Source: Mactra quadrangularis (Eukaryota > Mollusca > Bivalvia > Venerida > Mactridae). From it: a stretch of DNA of 64,000 bases. Positions 11,283-22,510 of this stretch are shown one piece after another. Under the pieces are notes generated by a model, which saw nothing but the letters and a program-made list of their open reading frames with translations, made no database searches and was not told the DNA's origin. The stretch is taken from assembly GCA_025267735.1 (NCBI GenBank), contig CM046311.1, positions 31,782,895 through 31,846,894 on the forward strand, given 5' to 3'. Position numbers and translations under genes: made by a program. Each line of letters opens with the position of its first letter. The first letter of the stretch is position 1.

Positions 11283-12616
11283 TTTTTATTATATATCTTC
11301 CGTTTTCATTTAAATAATCATCATCCCCAACCAAGCAATCACAGCAATTCTTATCACCACCACAATCAATATCACCACCAAAAACACTACCACAACCACC
11401 ATTTTCTATATAAGCTAGGTCATTTTTTAAAAGAAGGGTATTAGTTTATGAATGTAGCGGCGAGTAAATGTCAATGCAGTTTTTCCTGAGTGCGAATGTA
11501 GACTTGTGACTTGCGTAATGTATTATCCAAACTCATCACAGTACTTACGTCACCCTTTGCTACTTATTTAAATGTAATAAAGGGAAATAACCGCTGCGGG
11601 ACTTGCGTATTATCGTGATGTCATTATGTCGACCATTTTATGATGTGTTTGTAGCCTACTCATACCATACTTATACAAATAGGCGGAGCTCCCTCGCCTA
11701 TTGGAAAATTAATTCTCTCAAGTATCGATGTAAAGACCTTGCCGTAGAATTTACAAAGTTTACATGACGATGTCATTCAAATGTCACTTAAACTTAAACA
11801 TCCTGGAGGATTTAAAATATTTGAAAGTACAGGGTTCCATAAAATCTATTCATAAAGATAAACTACATACGGATGATAGGAACGGACAAACTAAAGAAAC
11901 ACACTCGCTGACGGGATGAACTTTTATGGCACGATGGACATGCCAAATGGACGGTTTTCCGAAAATATAGTCTGGATATTATCTCGATTGCTTCTATGAG
12001 AAAGATCGTTTTGAAAGCCAGATTCATTATTTATACCTAATGCATTGCTTGGCTTGAATTTATCACAAGTCAACCTTTGTATTAATTGCATAATGACTGG
12101 ATAATGCGTCACACAGTCACAGAATAGATACAAAAGTTTTGCTGTGTAATTGAATGCTCGATCGGAAATCGTCAGAATTTGGCTCCTTGATTTAGCGTAT
12201 TGTAAGTAAAAAATTTGTAATTTATATGACAAACCTTGTTTATAACGTTATTTTATTTAGAACAGACCATTATTTTGGTTTATTTCCTCATTCATGCCTA
12301 GACTACAAAGAAAAACAGTTTCGAACCGATGAAAAAAAATGGCGGACATAATTTATGAATAAGCATCGTTTAGTGCACATGTCCCCAATCGTCCAATACG
12401 AAAATAATATATTATTTTTGGATCCAATACGGGAATATATTGGACGGTCACGTGGTACAAATGCAGATTGTTGATTGGTTAGATTTTCTTAGATATATAA
12501 TAATGCAGTTTATATTATTACCTGATTGCTTATATAAGAGTAATTCGATATTTTTAACTGTTTTCTGAGTGAACTGTTGACCGGTCAATAGTTTTGACTG
12601 TTGCCCACGCGTGCTC

Positions 12617-12676
12617 TGACGTCACGTAATGACGTCACGTAATGACGTCACAAACTGTTACTGTACTTATATAAAG
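12617..12676 (+). promoter_or_regulatory. three tandem CRE sites followed by a TATA box
   Basis: TGACGTCA occurs at 12617-12624, 12630-12637 and 12643-12650, each 13 bp apart and linked by CGTAA. Seventeen bases on is TTATATAAAG at 12667-12676. This arrangement looks like an inducible RNA polymerase II promoter carried by the inserted element. CREB/ATF binding is the known role of the octamer; activity here is inference. It points toward the fold-back at 12764 and, 0.9 kb on, TLR-2. Confidence 0.45.
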
Positions 12677-12763
12677 GGAAGTAACTGCTACGGGATTTTA
12701 GAATTTACCAGACGCTTTAAACATGTTAAGTACTGTTTAAATAATAATTGATCAGGTAATAAA

Positions 12764-12893
12764 ACAGTTATTTTATGTGTGATTTGGGAACAGCCAAAAG
12801 GTTGTCCCTCGATGTCAGGAATAGTGCAAACACTATTCCCTCCACCTCGGGACAACAGTTTGACTGTTCCCTATCACACATGAAATAACTGTA
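12764..12893. repeat. inverted repeat of about 62-bp arms
   Basis: The left arm starts ACAGTTATTTTATGTGTGAT and the right arm ends ATCACACATGAAATAACTGT. The arms meet at the centre ATAGTG-CAAA-CACTAT. A handful of mismatches are spread along the stem. It closes the insertion that separates the TLR-1-like flanking sequences. Confidence 0.8.
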
Positions 12894-13510
12894 TACTGTA
12901 TGTAAGCAGCTATTCGTTTCTGTATTTTCAGAAAAAAATATAATTACTGCATAACGGTTTTGGTAAAATTTCAATTGTTTTTATTAATAATTTAACATCT
13001 TGATATTAAAGTGATAATTAACATTCATGTGTGTAGTTCAAGAAAACATAAATTTAACTTCAAAATGGACGTGAAAGGTAATCTAGTATGCTATAAAAGA
13101 GTATTTTATATAGTTCGTATATAAAATACTTAGAATACTATATGGATATAACATACCTCGGTTATATAGTCCATTTTTCCAACTGTCAAAGTTTGAATAA
13201 TTTCGCGGTGGATAGGTACACACTTTCTCAATATCACGAATGTTAGCAAAGAGCACGAAGTCACCGTGAAATTATTCATGTTTTGACAGTTGAGAAAAAA
13301 ACGAATTATAACATACCTTTTTCTATGTTTCATCGAGTATGTTTTATTCGAGTTTTACTGTATCACGACGATATTCTATACGATATTTTAACTTAGAGGT
13401 AGAAATAGTTCACAAATTATGAATGTAAAATTCTATCTATTGATCAAAGTAAACCCGGATATTTCAGAACATTAAACATCATTTTATAAACATTCACACA
13501 TATTTAAAAT

Positions 13511-13532
13511 ATCATTCGAGCGAGGTACATTC
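13511..13532 (+). promoter_or_regulatory. conserved TLR promoter-proximal box, copy 2
   Basis: ATCATTCGAGCGAGGTACAT then TC, 74 bp before the TLR-2 ATG, matches the boxes of copies 1 and 3. An upstream CCCGGATATTTCAG replaces the CCCGGAAGTTTCAG of copies 1 and 3. Confidence 0.5.
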
Positions 13533-13584
13533 CTAATACAATTATTATTTTGAATAAGATTTTGTAAACAAGAAATTTTCAAAA

Positions 13585-16047
13585 ATGTGTATATTATGTT
13601 CATTTATGTTTCTTCACGTGGTTATGGATATCTTCATGGCAACCGCGGTTAATTCGACATGTAGTTTATCAAATGAAACATATACATGTAATCATATACC
13701 AGAGGACATTCCTAATGGAATATTTCGTGTCAATATAAAAGATTTCATGTTGGACAAGAATACTTTGAAAATTCATTATGAATTGTTTCAATCAAGAAGT
13801 TGGAAAAATGTGAAATATTTGAAATTCTACGAAAACACTGGAGATAGTGGAAATATTATTTATTTTGAAAAAATGGCATTTAAAAGATTAGAAAAGTTAA
13901 AGAGTTTGACTATCAACTGCAACAGTGTTATCCATATAGATACTGATGGATTATTAGGTTTGGAAAACGTAAATATTTTAGACTTTTCCTTTTGTGAAAG
14001 GCTTCGGTTTGATATTCTAATGCAAGCATTGAATGGGTCAGAAAAAGTTCCTAATTTGGAGACGCTTTTAATACCAGGATTTCAATACCAGTGGGATCCA
14101 AGTTTAACAATTGATTCGAAATTTTCCAAGGCTCTGTCCGGAAAACCCCTGGCAACACTGGATTTAAGTATGACTCGTATTGCATATTTGGATCCATACA
14201 TAATTACAGATTTGAAACATCTGGTTTTGTTTAATTTATCAAGATCTTTTTTTGACACTGGACCTGATCTTAAAACTGTTTCACGCACTGACTTTAATCG
14301 GCTTGAGTTAGATTTCAGTTACACAGTGGTAAACAGCGGTAATCAGCCATTTCAAACGAACACGTATGCAAACCTTAATTTTTCATTTGTTGACACTTTA
14401 AATCGTACAGCATTCCTACTCTCGCCAAGAATCTCTAATGTCACTGGAATCAATAATGGCCCAGTTATCCTTCTATATAATGTTAAAGTGTCATCGGTTG
14501 AAAAATTCAAAACATTAACAAGTCAACTGCGACTCAAACAGAACAAACTACAACGCTTTGATGTACAATTTGATTGTGACAACTTTGATTTTTCATCAAT
14601 AGAATATATAGATTTGTCAGAAAATGGACTTGAGTATGTTCATCCGAGTTTGTTTAGTTGCCTTACAAGTCTTGAACATCTTGATTTGTCCACGAACAAT
14701 CTCAGTGTCATGCAAAAGGAAAACACACAAATTTTCAGCCAATTGTTTAATGAGACTAAAGTACTGCAAAACATCAACTTAGCAGCCAATCAATTGGATG
14801 ATGTACCATATGACTTTTTTGAAGTTAGTAAAAATCTCGTAAACATTAACCTTGCTGGAAATAGATTAACACATGTACATTTTAAATTAGATCATCTTGA
14901 ACAACTTTCGTTTATTGATCTATCAAATAACAATATCAGAGTCATTGATTTACACTGGATAATGCAACTTGATGCACTGATGATAGCTCTAGATACGGAT
15001 ATAATTAACGAAGGTTCTAAGAAGTTAACATCAAGCAAAAATTACCATTCTAGAAATAGAATAGTGAAACTAAAGGGCAATCCATTCTTATTCGATACCT
15101 GTGAGACATTATCTTCAATTCGTCTATTACATAGCGTCACAATAACCAAATTAAGTCCTAACGTGTTAACATGTAAAGGTGAAAGTGATACTAACATTAT
15201 TAAAACTGATGCTGTAACTTATGTACAAGAAATTTGTGAAAAGAAAATGAAGATTATTGTTATAACAATAATATCTGCTTATGTAATGTTCATCTGTGAT
15301 GGTGTCGTTTATAAGATCTATAGTAAAAGAAAAAGAGCACAAAAACGAAGGAGGCGATATGACATAATAAAACGTCTAGCCCATGATGAGAACCAACTTC
15401 TAGCCCATGACGAGAGTCAGTCTTCAGTACAGTGGAACCGCAGAAAACCGTACCCCCTTCGGACTGAACAAAATGTTCCGTTTTCTGAGGTTTCCGAAAT
15501 TATGAGGCTTTCAATTTCATATATTTGGCTGGAATCCCATGATTCTATAATGCAATTCATATTCGCACTGCTGATTGTTTATACCTTTGTTATCATATCA
15601 GCGGTTTTGTATTTTTGTCGATTGTAAGATGTCGAGTTTGTGATGGAAAAAGTAATTGAACCACTCAATGAAGGTCTTCAAAGAATAGTTGGTACAGAAA
15701 GGAATCTTAATTGTCGGGGTGACACAGTATACAGACTTGGTGAATATTTTTACCATGAATCGTTGAGATGTATTGAACTATGTACAGTGTTTCTGTGCGT
15801 TGTGTCTGACAGTTATTGTAATAGTGGATACTCTGTTGAGGAATTCAATCAAGCATCCCAGATGAGAAATTCAGTAATTTTGATGATGAAGGGCGAGGTG
15901 GATATTGATCTTATGACTCCTGCAATGCAACTGCTATTTCGTTATCAAGTTCGCATGCTTTAAGAAGACGATAACGGAAAGTATAGGTTAAAGACTTCTG
16001 ATGATGTTTGTCAATTTATAATTGACATCGCTACAAATAAACAATGA
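13585..16047 (+). pseudogene. TLR-2: TLR gene with MITE in the TIR domain
   Basis: Paralogue of TLR-3. The ectodomain and TM frame is open from 13585: signal peptide to ATA, N-cap CSLSNETYTC, LRRs, LRRCT, TM IIVITIISAYVMFICDGVVY, basic KRKRAQKRRRR. After the linker a 180-bp MITE (15430-15609) interrupts the start of TIR box 1. The open frame runs through it to 15627, giving a 680-codon product with a foreign tail. The TIR resumes near 15630 and is open from the ATG at 15640, until TAA at 15961 replaces the conserved box-3 Trp; residual homology ends at TGA 16047. A conserved LRRCT cysteine is also lost (FLFDTC against FLCDTC in TLR-4). Several independent lesions make loss of TLR function nearly certain. 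Confidence 0.9.
15430..15609. mobile_element. 180-bp MITE with TA target duplication inside TLR-2
   Basis: Begins CAGTGGAACCGC and ends GCGGTTTTG, imperfect inverted ends, flanked by TA (15428-15429 and 15610-15611). The other three TLR copies have uninterrupted coding sequence here. The TA target and CAGTGGAACC end suggest a non-autonomous Tc1/mariner/pogo-type element. It contributes codons for a hydrophobic stretch, FIFALLIVYTFVIISAVLYF, to the TLR-2 frame. Confidence 0.75.
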
Positions 16048-19000
16048 AAAAAACTCGATACGGTGACAGTGGTTGACAGTTACATCCTATAATGAAGAAA
16101 TAAAAAAATTATTGTTCTGAATTTTACTTAAATATAAGTTCTAGTGACACTCATAAATATGTAAAAGATATGAAATTAATTGATTGATATAATCTTGGTT
16201 TCAGAATATCTAGAAAAATAAAATGACAAATGTATGAAATAATGTAGAAAATAATGTAAAATTAACTTTATTTGGAATTAATCAATAATTGGTGGATTAG
16301 GTTATATAAATTTGAAATTTTCAAAAATCGATATTAGCCTTACATTCAACTAGCCAGAGATTGAATAATTTGTAAAAATATATAAATCGTGACCAAATAA
16401 TAACCATTTGGTTATCAGTGTTTACTTTTAAACCATGTATAAAAATACATAATATATATAGTGCACGGTATAAACGTTTTTGTTGAATAGACGCAGTACA
16501 TGGTGTGTGTAAAATAAGAGTTAATCACTCTTTTAAACTATGTAAGATATAAGTTTCAATTATATCATGAGGTTTATTCAACTTTATTAGTTAACAAGAG
16601 ATTATATTCAAGTCAGCATTAATAAAAACCTCTCAAATTGACGACATAGGCCTGTTTAACAAGTTGATTAAAACTCGACACGACAAAGCGTAACCGGTCT
16701 GACAGAAGTATTTGAGTTTGTTTAGTATTTTTTAACATATCTCAAGCATCTGCCAATTTGCTCATATAAATACACATGGTATTTATTATTTTGTAAAAAA
16801 AAACTTTCAAAAGATATCAAAGCATATAATGGCCATTTAATATGAATTTAAGATAGTCTTTTAATACAAACGATATAATAAGTTTACAAGTAAACATATT
16901 TCAATAACAAATTGCACTTGTTATTCGATATCTTGAACAAGGTTTAAAATTTATAAACCTATGCAAATTGTTTTTATATTGGCTATTTTCATGCCAAGCA
17001 TACACGTTTGCATGTTTATGTAATTCACCACCTTTTTCAAAATGTCTATTTAATTTACATTCTATTGCTAATTTTCACTTAACTCAAATATTGGCATATT
17101 TTATCATATTTGATTATATTTTTTCATTTATGAATTTGATAGATTTTTAAGTATATATGATACATTCTATAACGGCTCTGATTTTTATGGTTTAAACAAG
17201 ATGAACAAAGAACAAATGTCAACCCTGGTACAATATCATTGCACTTCGGAAATTGAAATAATGACATAATGCGTATATATCACGATATATTTTACATTTG
17301 TTTTACATGAAATTAAAGTGCTTAAGGGGAGCATTTGTGGTGTCTGTCTTGAGTATAAATGATAAATGAGTGCGTTCGTCCATCCGTCCTGTATTACCAA
17401 TCTTTGAAAAATCTTTATGTCAAAACAATAAGACCAACAGTTACTCAATTTGGCATTTAGCATAACCCAAATATCATTTCCAGTGATTGTTCAAAATATG
17501 CCCCCGATGACAGAATGGTTGATATTATCTACCCTAAAACAGTTTGCATTTTTGTACTTTGTCATCACCTTATAGTCGTTTGTAAAGATCGGTCAAATAA
17601 TACCCCTTAGAACAAAATTGGCACCGCTTCAAGGGTTACAGTTTTCGTACATCTGAATATGGAAAGGTTAAACAAGTTTGTGACAGAAATCCTTAGAATA
17701 CTTTTCATGTGAGCGATCAATGGCCCTCACATGGCCCTCTATATTTTAAAATGATAAGAATACTTAAGAATATATATCATTAACTAACACGAACAAAAAC
17801 GTTTCAGTGATAATTTATGGGATATTTCTATAGTACTTTATTAATTTTATTTCATGGTACATTGGCTATAATTCTCGTATATAAAATATAATCTAAATGT
17901 AATCTAAATGTATTCATCATGCTTTTAAAAGATGCACAATGCATAAGAAAGATAAAATAAATTTAAAAGCTATTTCAATAGCTTTTCAGTGTGTGTAAAA
18001 GCAGACGTTGTTTATTGAAATGGTTTGTATTTAGTTTGGCTAGTAAATGTTACGTGTTTTTATCACGAAAGATTTATACATTATTGTCCACGGAAACTAA
18101 TCAAACTATTGTACTTTTTTATTGCACCATGTTGTATTGATTTTGGAAAAGGATAACCGTAGAAATAATCTTGGATTTTATTAGTCACCCAGTGAAGCTA
18201 AACTCTTACTCCACATTTTGAACATTTTATTTTTACTATAAGAACTTATTTGAACAACTGGCTCTGCCCGCCAAGCATCCACGAATTTATTATCATTTTG
18301 TTATGACTTGAAAGATGTTTTAGTTAATTTAGAATTCTTTCTTTAGATTTGTAACATGCTGTATTTTGGATATTTGTTGAACTATTGTAGTTTCTAAATA
18401 TAGATTATGTTACAGACAATTTGTGTCTACCTACCGTGATTATCAGAAATGATTTTAATACCTTCGTAATGTCGTCCAATTGATAGCTATTAAACTTCTA
18501 TCAAACATCTAGCTGATGTTATGGTGTCTGTTAAAGACAGATTTATATGTTTAAAAAGATATCTCTCATCTTCAGGTAATAAAATTTCACAAGTACAATC
18601 AATTAAGGGCAAGCTCATTTTAGGATCAATGCAGGCTAATGCATGATTCGGGCTACGCGTAAAGCCTGAAAAGAAGTTGTTGTTTTTGGCAAAAAAGTTT
18701 TATCTGAACGACTGGCTCAAACGTATTTAAAATGACTGTTTTATGTCTTTGAATATATTTAGTGATTCTACAAAATGCCTGACACAAAATGCCTATTTTC
18801 ACAAACTGTTTGTAACATTTATAACATATATAAACATTACAAAAACTATACATGTTAATTCATAATTGTGTTAATAAAATATTAATCACACATTTGTTAG
18901 TATTATTTGCTATTTTCTGTGTTTTTAAACCAGAATTCTAAAATCAGACTTTGATTTTAAATAAGCGTGATCGAAAATACAGATAATGAGTTTTCAGTAT

Positions 19001-20769
19001 TATTGACCCATAATTTATGCATTCGGCGTGAATTTTAACCCATTGAACAGAAACAAAGAACCGCGCTGAGGAACTGCTGATAGGTTTATCACCATGCAAC
19101 ATTAAACAATGTTTATCCTCAAAATCAATGCCACTAATTAATATTATTTAGTACATGTACATAGTTTTGTTTGGGAATGCATTTTTGAGGACTTTTTACT
19201 AAAACAACTGAGTTACTTGAAGTTAGAATGGATTTGCTTCAAAGCAGGCTTGCTTGCGTGATAAGTAAAACACTGTATTTACAAATACATTTATTTAAAT
19301 TGTATACATCAACACAGAAGATTATTCTAACATCCAACATTAGATGCACAACATATCGCTGAATTTATTTAGATGTTATACGCTGTAAAGGTACAAGACA
19401 TAAGTGTTGTTCTTGTTTCTGTGTTCAAATAAACCATTAATTAATACTTGACATCACAATTTAGCATTGCTGCAGGTGTCTGTCCGTAGACATACTGTCA
19501 ATGTACTGTATTCTAGTGCATAGTTCATAAACCATATGGGTCTGTTTAATTTGCATGCCTCGGTATCATTCAAATGTGCGCATGTCATGTGATAAGCTGA
19601 CATGAATAGGAATAAAGTAATCCGGCGACAGAAACTCCGTTAAACTTCGTTTTGTACATTAAATATCATCACAATTCTTTTTTGTAATTATTTATTACTC
19701 TATTTTTAACAACATAATGGTATACAATATACATCAGTAATGAGCATGTTATATCAGTTTACAGTAACAATATATTAAAAAAATTCACTATAAATGATTG
19801 CAGAACATATAACATGGATTTGGTATATATAACAGCATTCTGTTACATATTAATGAGTGAAAAACTTTCAATGGGAGTGAGTAATTATCTCCCTTTGACC
19901 TACAAAACCATACACTCATTAATTTGTCATATATGATAATATCTAAGGTGTAAAATCCCTAATGCCACTCTCAATAAAAAACCGGACCGCCAAAAGTATG
20001 GTACGTGCTTATGAAATAGGATATTTTAATGCATCACAACATGCAATTCAAAACTTGGAATGGTAAAAGCCTTTGAAATACAATGTTTAAATAATTACAA
20101 TTGATTCTAGAAATTTCTATTAGCCTTAAGACATAATTTCAGTTAGGGATTGTATACCTTAATATAATTCAAAAATCTGAAAAAGCGAAAAACATTAGAC
20201 AATTGATGTTTAATAGGATACCGCTTTACTTGTAAACACTTTCTATATGGTCATATAACATAATGTTGTACTTTCTTTTTTGCCAAAACAAATGTGTTTC
20301 TCAATCATTTATTTAATTACACATATCTTAATATTGGAAAGAGAGAAATCTTGTGATGCAATAACAAAAGTAATATCCAAACATGTATACACATAAATTA
20401 CATGTCAATACATAATGTCTAGATGGAACGAACAATGACTATTACAAAGCTTGATTTTAATGTTTTTAAGGAAAAAAAAACCGTAAAAATAAAGATCAAG
20501 TCCAGGAAGGTGTTGTATTTCCATAGCTGGTATTTTTCAAGTCATATAATGTTTTTTTTCTGAAATTTAAAAAAAAAACATTAAAAACAATGTTGGATGT
20601 AAACATACAAGGTACATGGACTCATTACCGGTTAGATTAGTTTTCAATGGCTATAATAAAGCAATTCCACTTCTTTGTAAAACTTTTTAGTTTAAAACTT
20701 TTCCTTGCTATGATTTTTCTGTGTTCAGAGTTGACAATAAGTGCCTCTTAAAATGCACCAGGGTATGTG
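16048..20769. other. TLR-2 3' flank, no gene recognised
   Basis: Homologous in blocks to the TLR-3 3' flank. Examples are the stretch ending TGGCCCTCACATGGCCCTC (near 17720) against 42910, ATTAGTCACCCAGTGAAGCT near 18180 against 44206, and TTAACCCATTGAACA near 19035 against 45885. It holds the unoccupied counterpart (near 17923) of the SINE insertion site used downstream of TLR-3. From about 19560 to 20769 the DNA is AT-rich with no recognisable element. Open frames are short and AT-driven. Confidence 0.5.
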
Positions 20770-21010
20770 ATTTTTTTTTTCAACTTACAAGAATAGATAA
20801 ACATTTTTGCAGTTATTATTATTGTGTCTTCAATGTTTTTTATAGGTCGACCAACCATTATCTCTTGTTTTGACCAAACGTAATTAAATTTTTGATTGGT
20901 ATCTACAACCCAAAGTTTTATTTCTGCCCAAAAAACTTGATATTACAGAGCAATCTGTAAATAAGTGTGTAAGTGTTTCTTGGTCATTATTACAGAGTGA
21001 GCAAGAATCA

Positions 21011-21496
21011 TCATTTCTTAGTTTCATTTTTTAAGAGATAAGTTGTACCTAATATTCTGTTAATCACTTTATATTGGAACCATAGTAAGTTTGAGTCTTT
21101 GGATATTTTGAATGGTATGTTAAAATAATATTGCCATTTAAAGTTTTCATTTAACATTAATTCATTTTCCCATTTTACCATAGAAGTCGTTTTTAATTCT
21201 TTATTAATCAGTGAGTCATAAATATTCCTACAACCTGCTTTCCTTAAAGTAATAATTTTTATGTATAAGGGCTGAATTACTTGTTCTTTAACAATTTGCT
21301 TTGGACCTATTTTGATTTTGTTTAAACAGTTTACTAAACCATTATACTGCAGGAAATTTGTTTGCACATCATAAATTTGAGAGAAAGTCGCGAAGGATAA
21401 AAACTCCCCAGTTTTATTTAAAAAATCTTCGACTACAAGGATACCGTTCTCATATTTTTTTGAAAAAAAAATACTATTGCCACCTATCTTAAACAT
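21011..21496 (-). pseudogene. LINE ORF2 C-terminal region
   Basis: 161-codon frame continuing the same LINE ORF downstream of the RT after a gap of disrupted sequence at 21497-21724. It contains the region usual for L1/Tx1 C-termini (DFLNKTGEFLSFATFSQIY, then FKISKDSNLLWFQYKVINRILGT). No catalytic domain is known for this part. The C-terminal end falls about 240 bp before the poly(A) tail. Confidence 0.65.
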
Positions 21497-21724
21497 TGTG
21501 TTATACCATACTGGTAGTTTGACAAAATCTTCCTAGGGTTTTACCTTATACATACTAGTAAACGAGCCATAACTTTTGAAAACATCTTTCCAATAAGGAT
21601 TACTGATCATTGCCTCTGTTCTTTTGGGAAAGTCATTTCCAAAGACACTAAATTGACATATTTGAGGAAAAACTACACGTACTAAATCAAAATATTTTGT
21701 TTGATGAAACAGGTACCTTCTAAG

Positions 21725-22510
21725 TCATGTTGATTTTAGGGAGGTAATAAAATTTGCAATGTCTAACACCCTCAGTTCACCATATTTATAATCTTGCGAT
21801 ATGAAGTTTCTTTTAATTTTATCCGGTTTGTTGTTCCACAGAAATTTGAAGATCAGGGTTTGCAAAGTTTTAGTTATTTCAATATTTGGATTGGGTAAGC
21901 TCGATATTAGATAGTTTAGTTTTGATAAAGCCAAAGTTATTATGATAACATTTTTACCTATTGGGGTTAGATTTCTCTTCGACCAGTGTAAAAAGAGAGT
22001 TCTAATTTCTTCAACTTTCTGATAATAATTATGGTTAACCATCTGTGACAGATATTTATTAAAAGTGATACCAAGAATTTTAAATTGGTTTGTTTCCGAA
22101 GTCAAACCTAAATCTTGACAAATTGGATAATTCCTGTTTTTATAAGCTCCAATACAAAAAGCTTTGGTTTTGTTTACATTGATGAGCAAACCAGACATAT
22201 TAGCATAAAATTTTAAAACAAGCATTGTTTCTCTAAGTGATGTTTCAGTTCCATCAAGTAAAAGAGTAGTATCGTCAGCATATTGCGAGATCAAGAACTC
22301 GGAATTTTTTACAGTTTTTCCTGTGATTTTTTTGTTTTGCCTGATACATACTGATAAAACTTCAGCACATAAAATGAATGAATAAGGAGAGAGAGGATCC
22401 CCTTCACGGCATCCTCTGTACAGATTAAACCAGTCAGAGAGGTGGCCATTAACAATCAAAGTGCTGAAAGCACTGAAGTTTAGCGCTTTCAAATTTGGGT
22501 TTGACTGCAT
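21725..22510 (-). pseudogene. LINE ORF2 fragment: reverse transcriptase C-terminal half
   Basis: 261-codon frame. It contains the RT motif GCREGDPLSPYSFILCAE (about 33-50) and the catalytic YADD at about 77-80 in SQYADDTTLLLDG, followed by the thumb region with ITFNKYLSQ and FKFLWNNKPDKIKRN. Upstream of the first Met the next codon is a stop, and homology ceases there, marking the 5' truncation rather than a true start. The endonuclease and N-terminal RT are absent. The FLWNN...GELRVLDIANF style matches L1/Tx1-type elements. Not functional. Confidence 0.85.

Larger units (their letters stand above)
11116..12891. mobile_element. composite insertion with two long fold-back repeats
   Basis: In the TLR-1 flank GATAGCATA runs almost directly into TATACTGTATGTAAGCAG (about 840-870). 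In the TLR-2 flank about 1.78 kb separates the same anchors. The insert starts with a large inverted repeat (11122-11282) and ends with another (12764-12893). Between them are AT-rich DNA, two GGGAARTAAC motifs (near 11584 and 12674) and a CRE/TATA cluster. No transposase is visible, so it is either one non-autonomous element or nested insertions. Exact ends and target duplication are uncertain. Confidence 0.6.
20770..22510 (-). mobile_element. 5'-truncated L1/Tx1-like LINE
   Basis: Minus-strand non-LTR retrotransposon fragment. It starts abruptly inside the reverse transcriptase near 22505 and ends with a poly(A) run, seen as T11-12 on the plus strand at 20770-20781. Truncation at the 5' end plus a 3' A tail is typical of target-primed reverse transcription. 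Two coding blocks (22510-21725 and 21496-21011) belong to one former ORF2, with stops or frameshifts between them. Confidence 0.8.

Noticed and set aside
11190..11444. 84-codon frame with H/N-rich tail
   Set aside because: Lies in the fold-back repeat and a CAC/CAA-rich stretch. A symmetry artefact.
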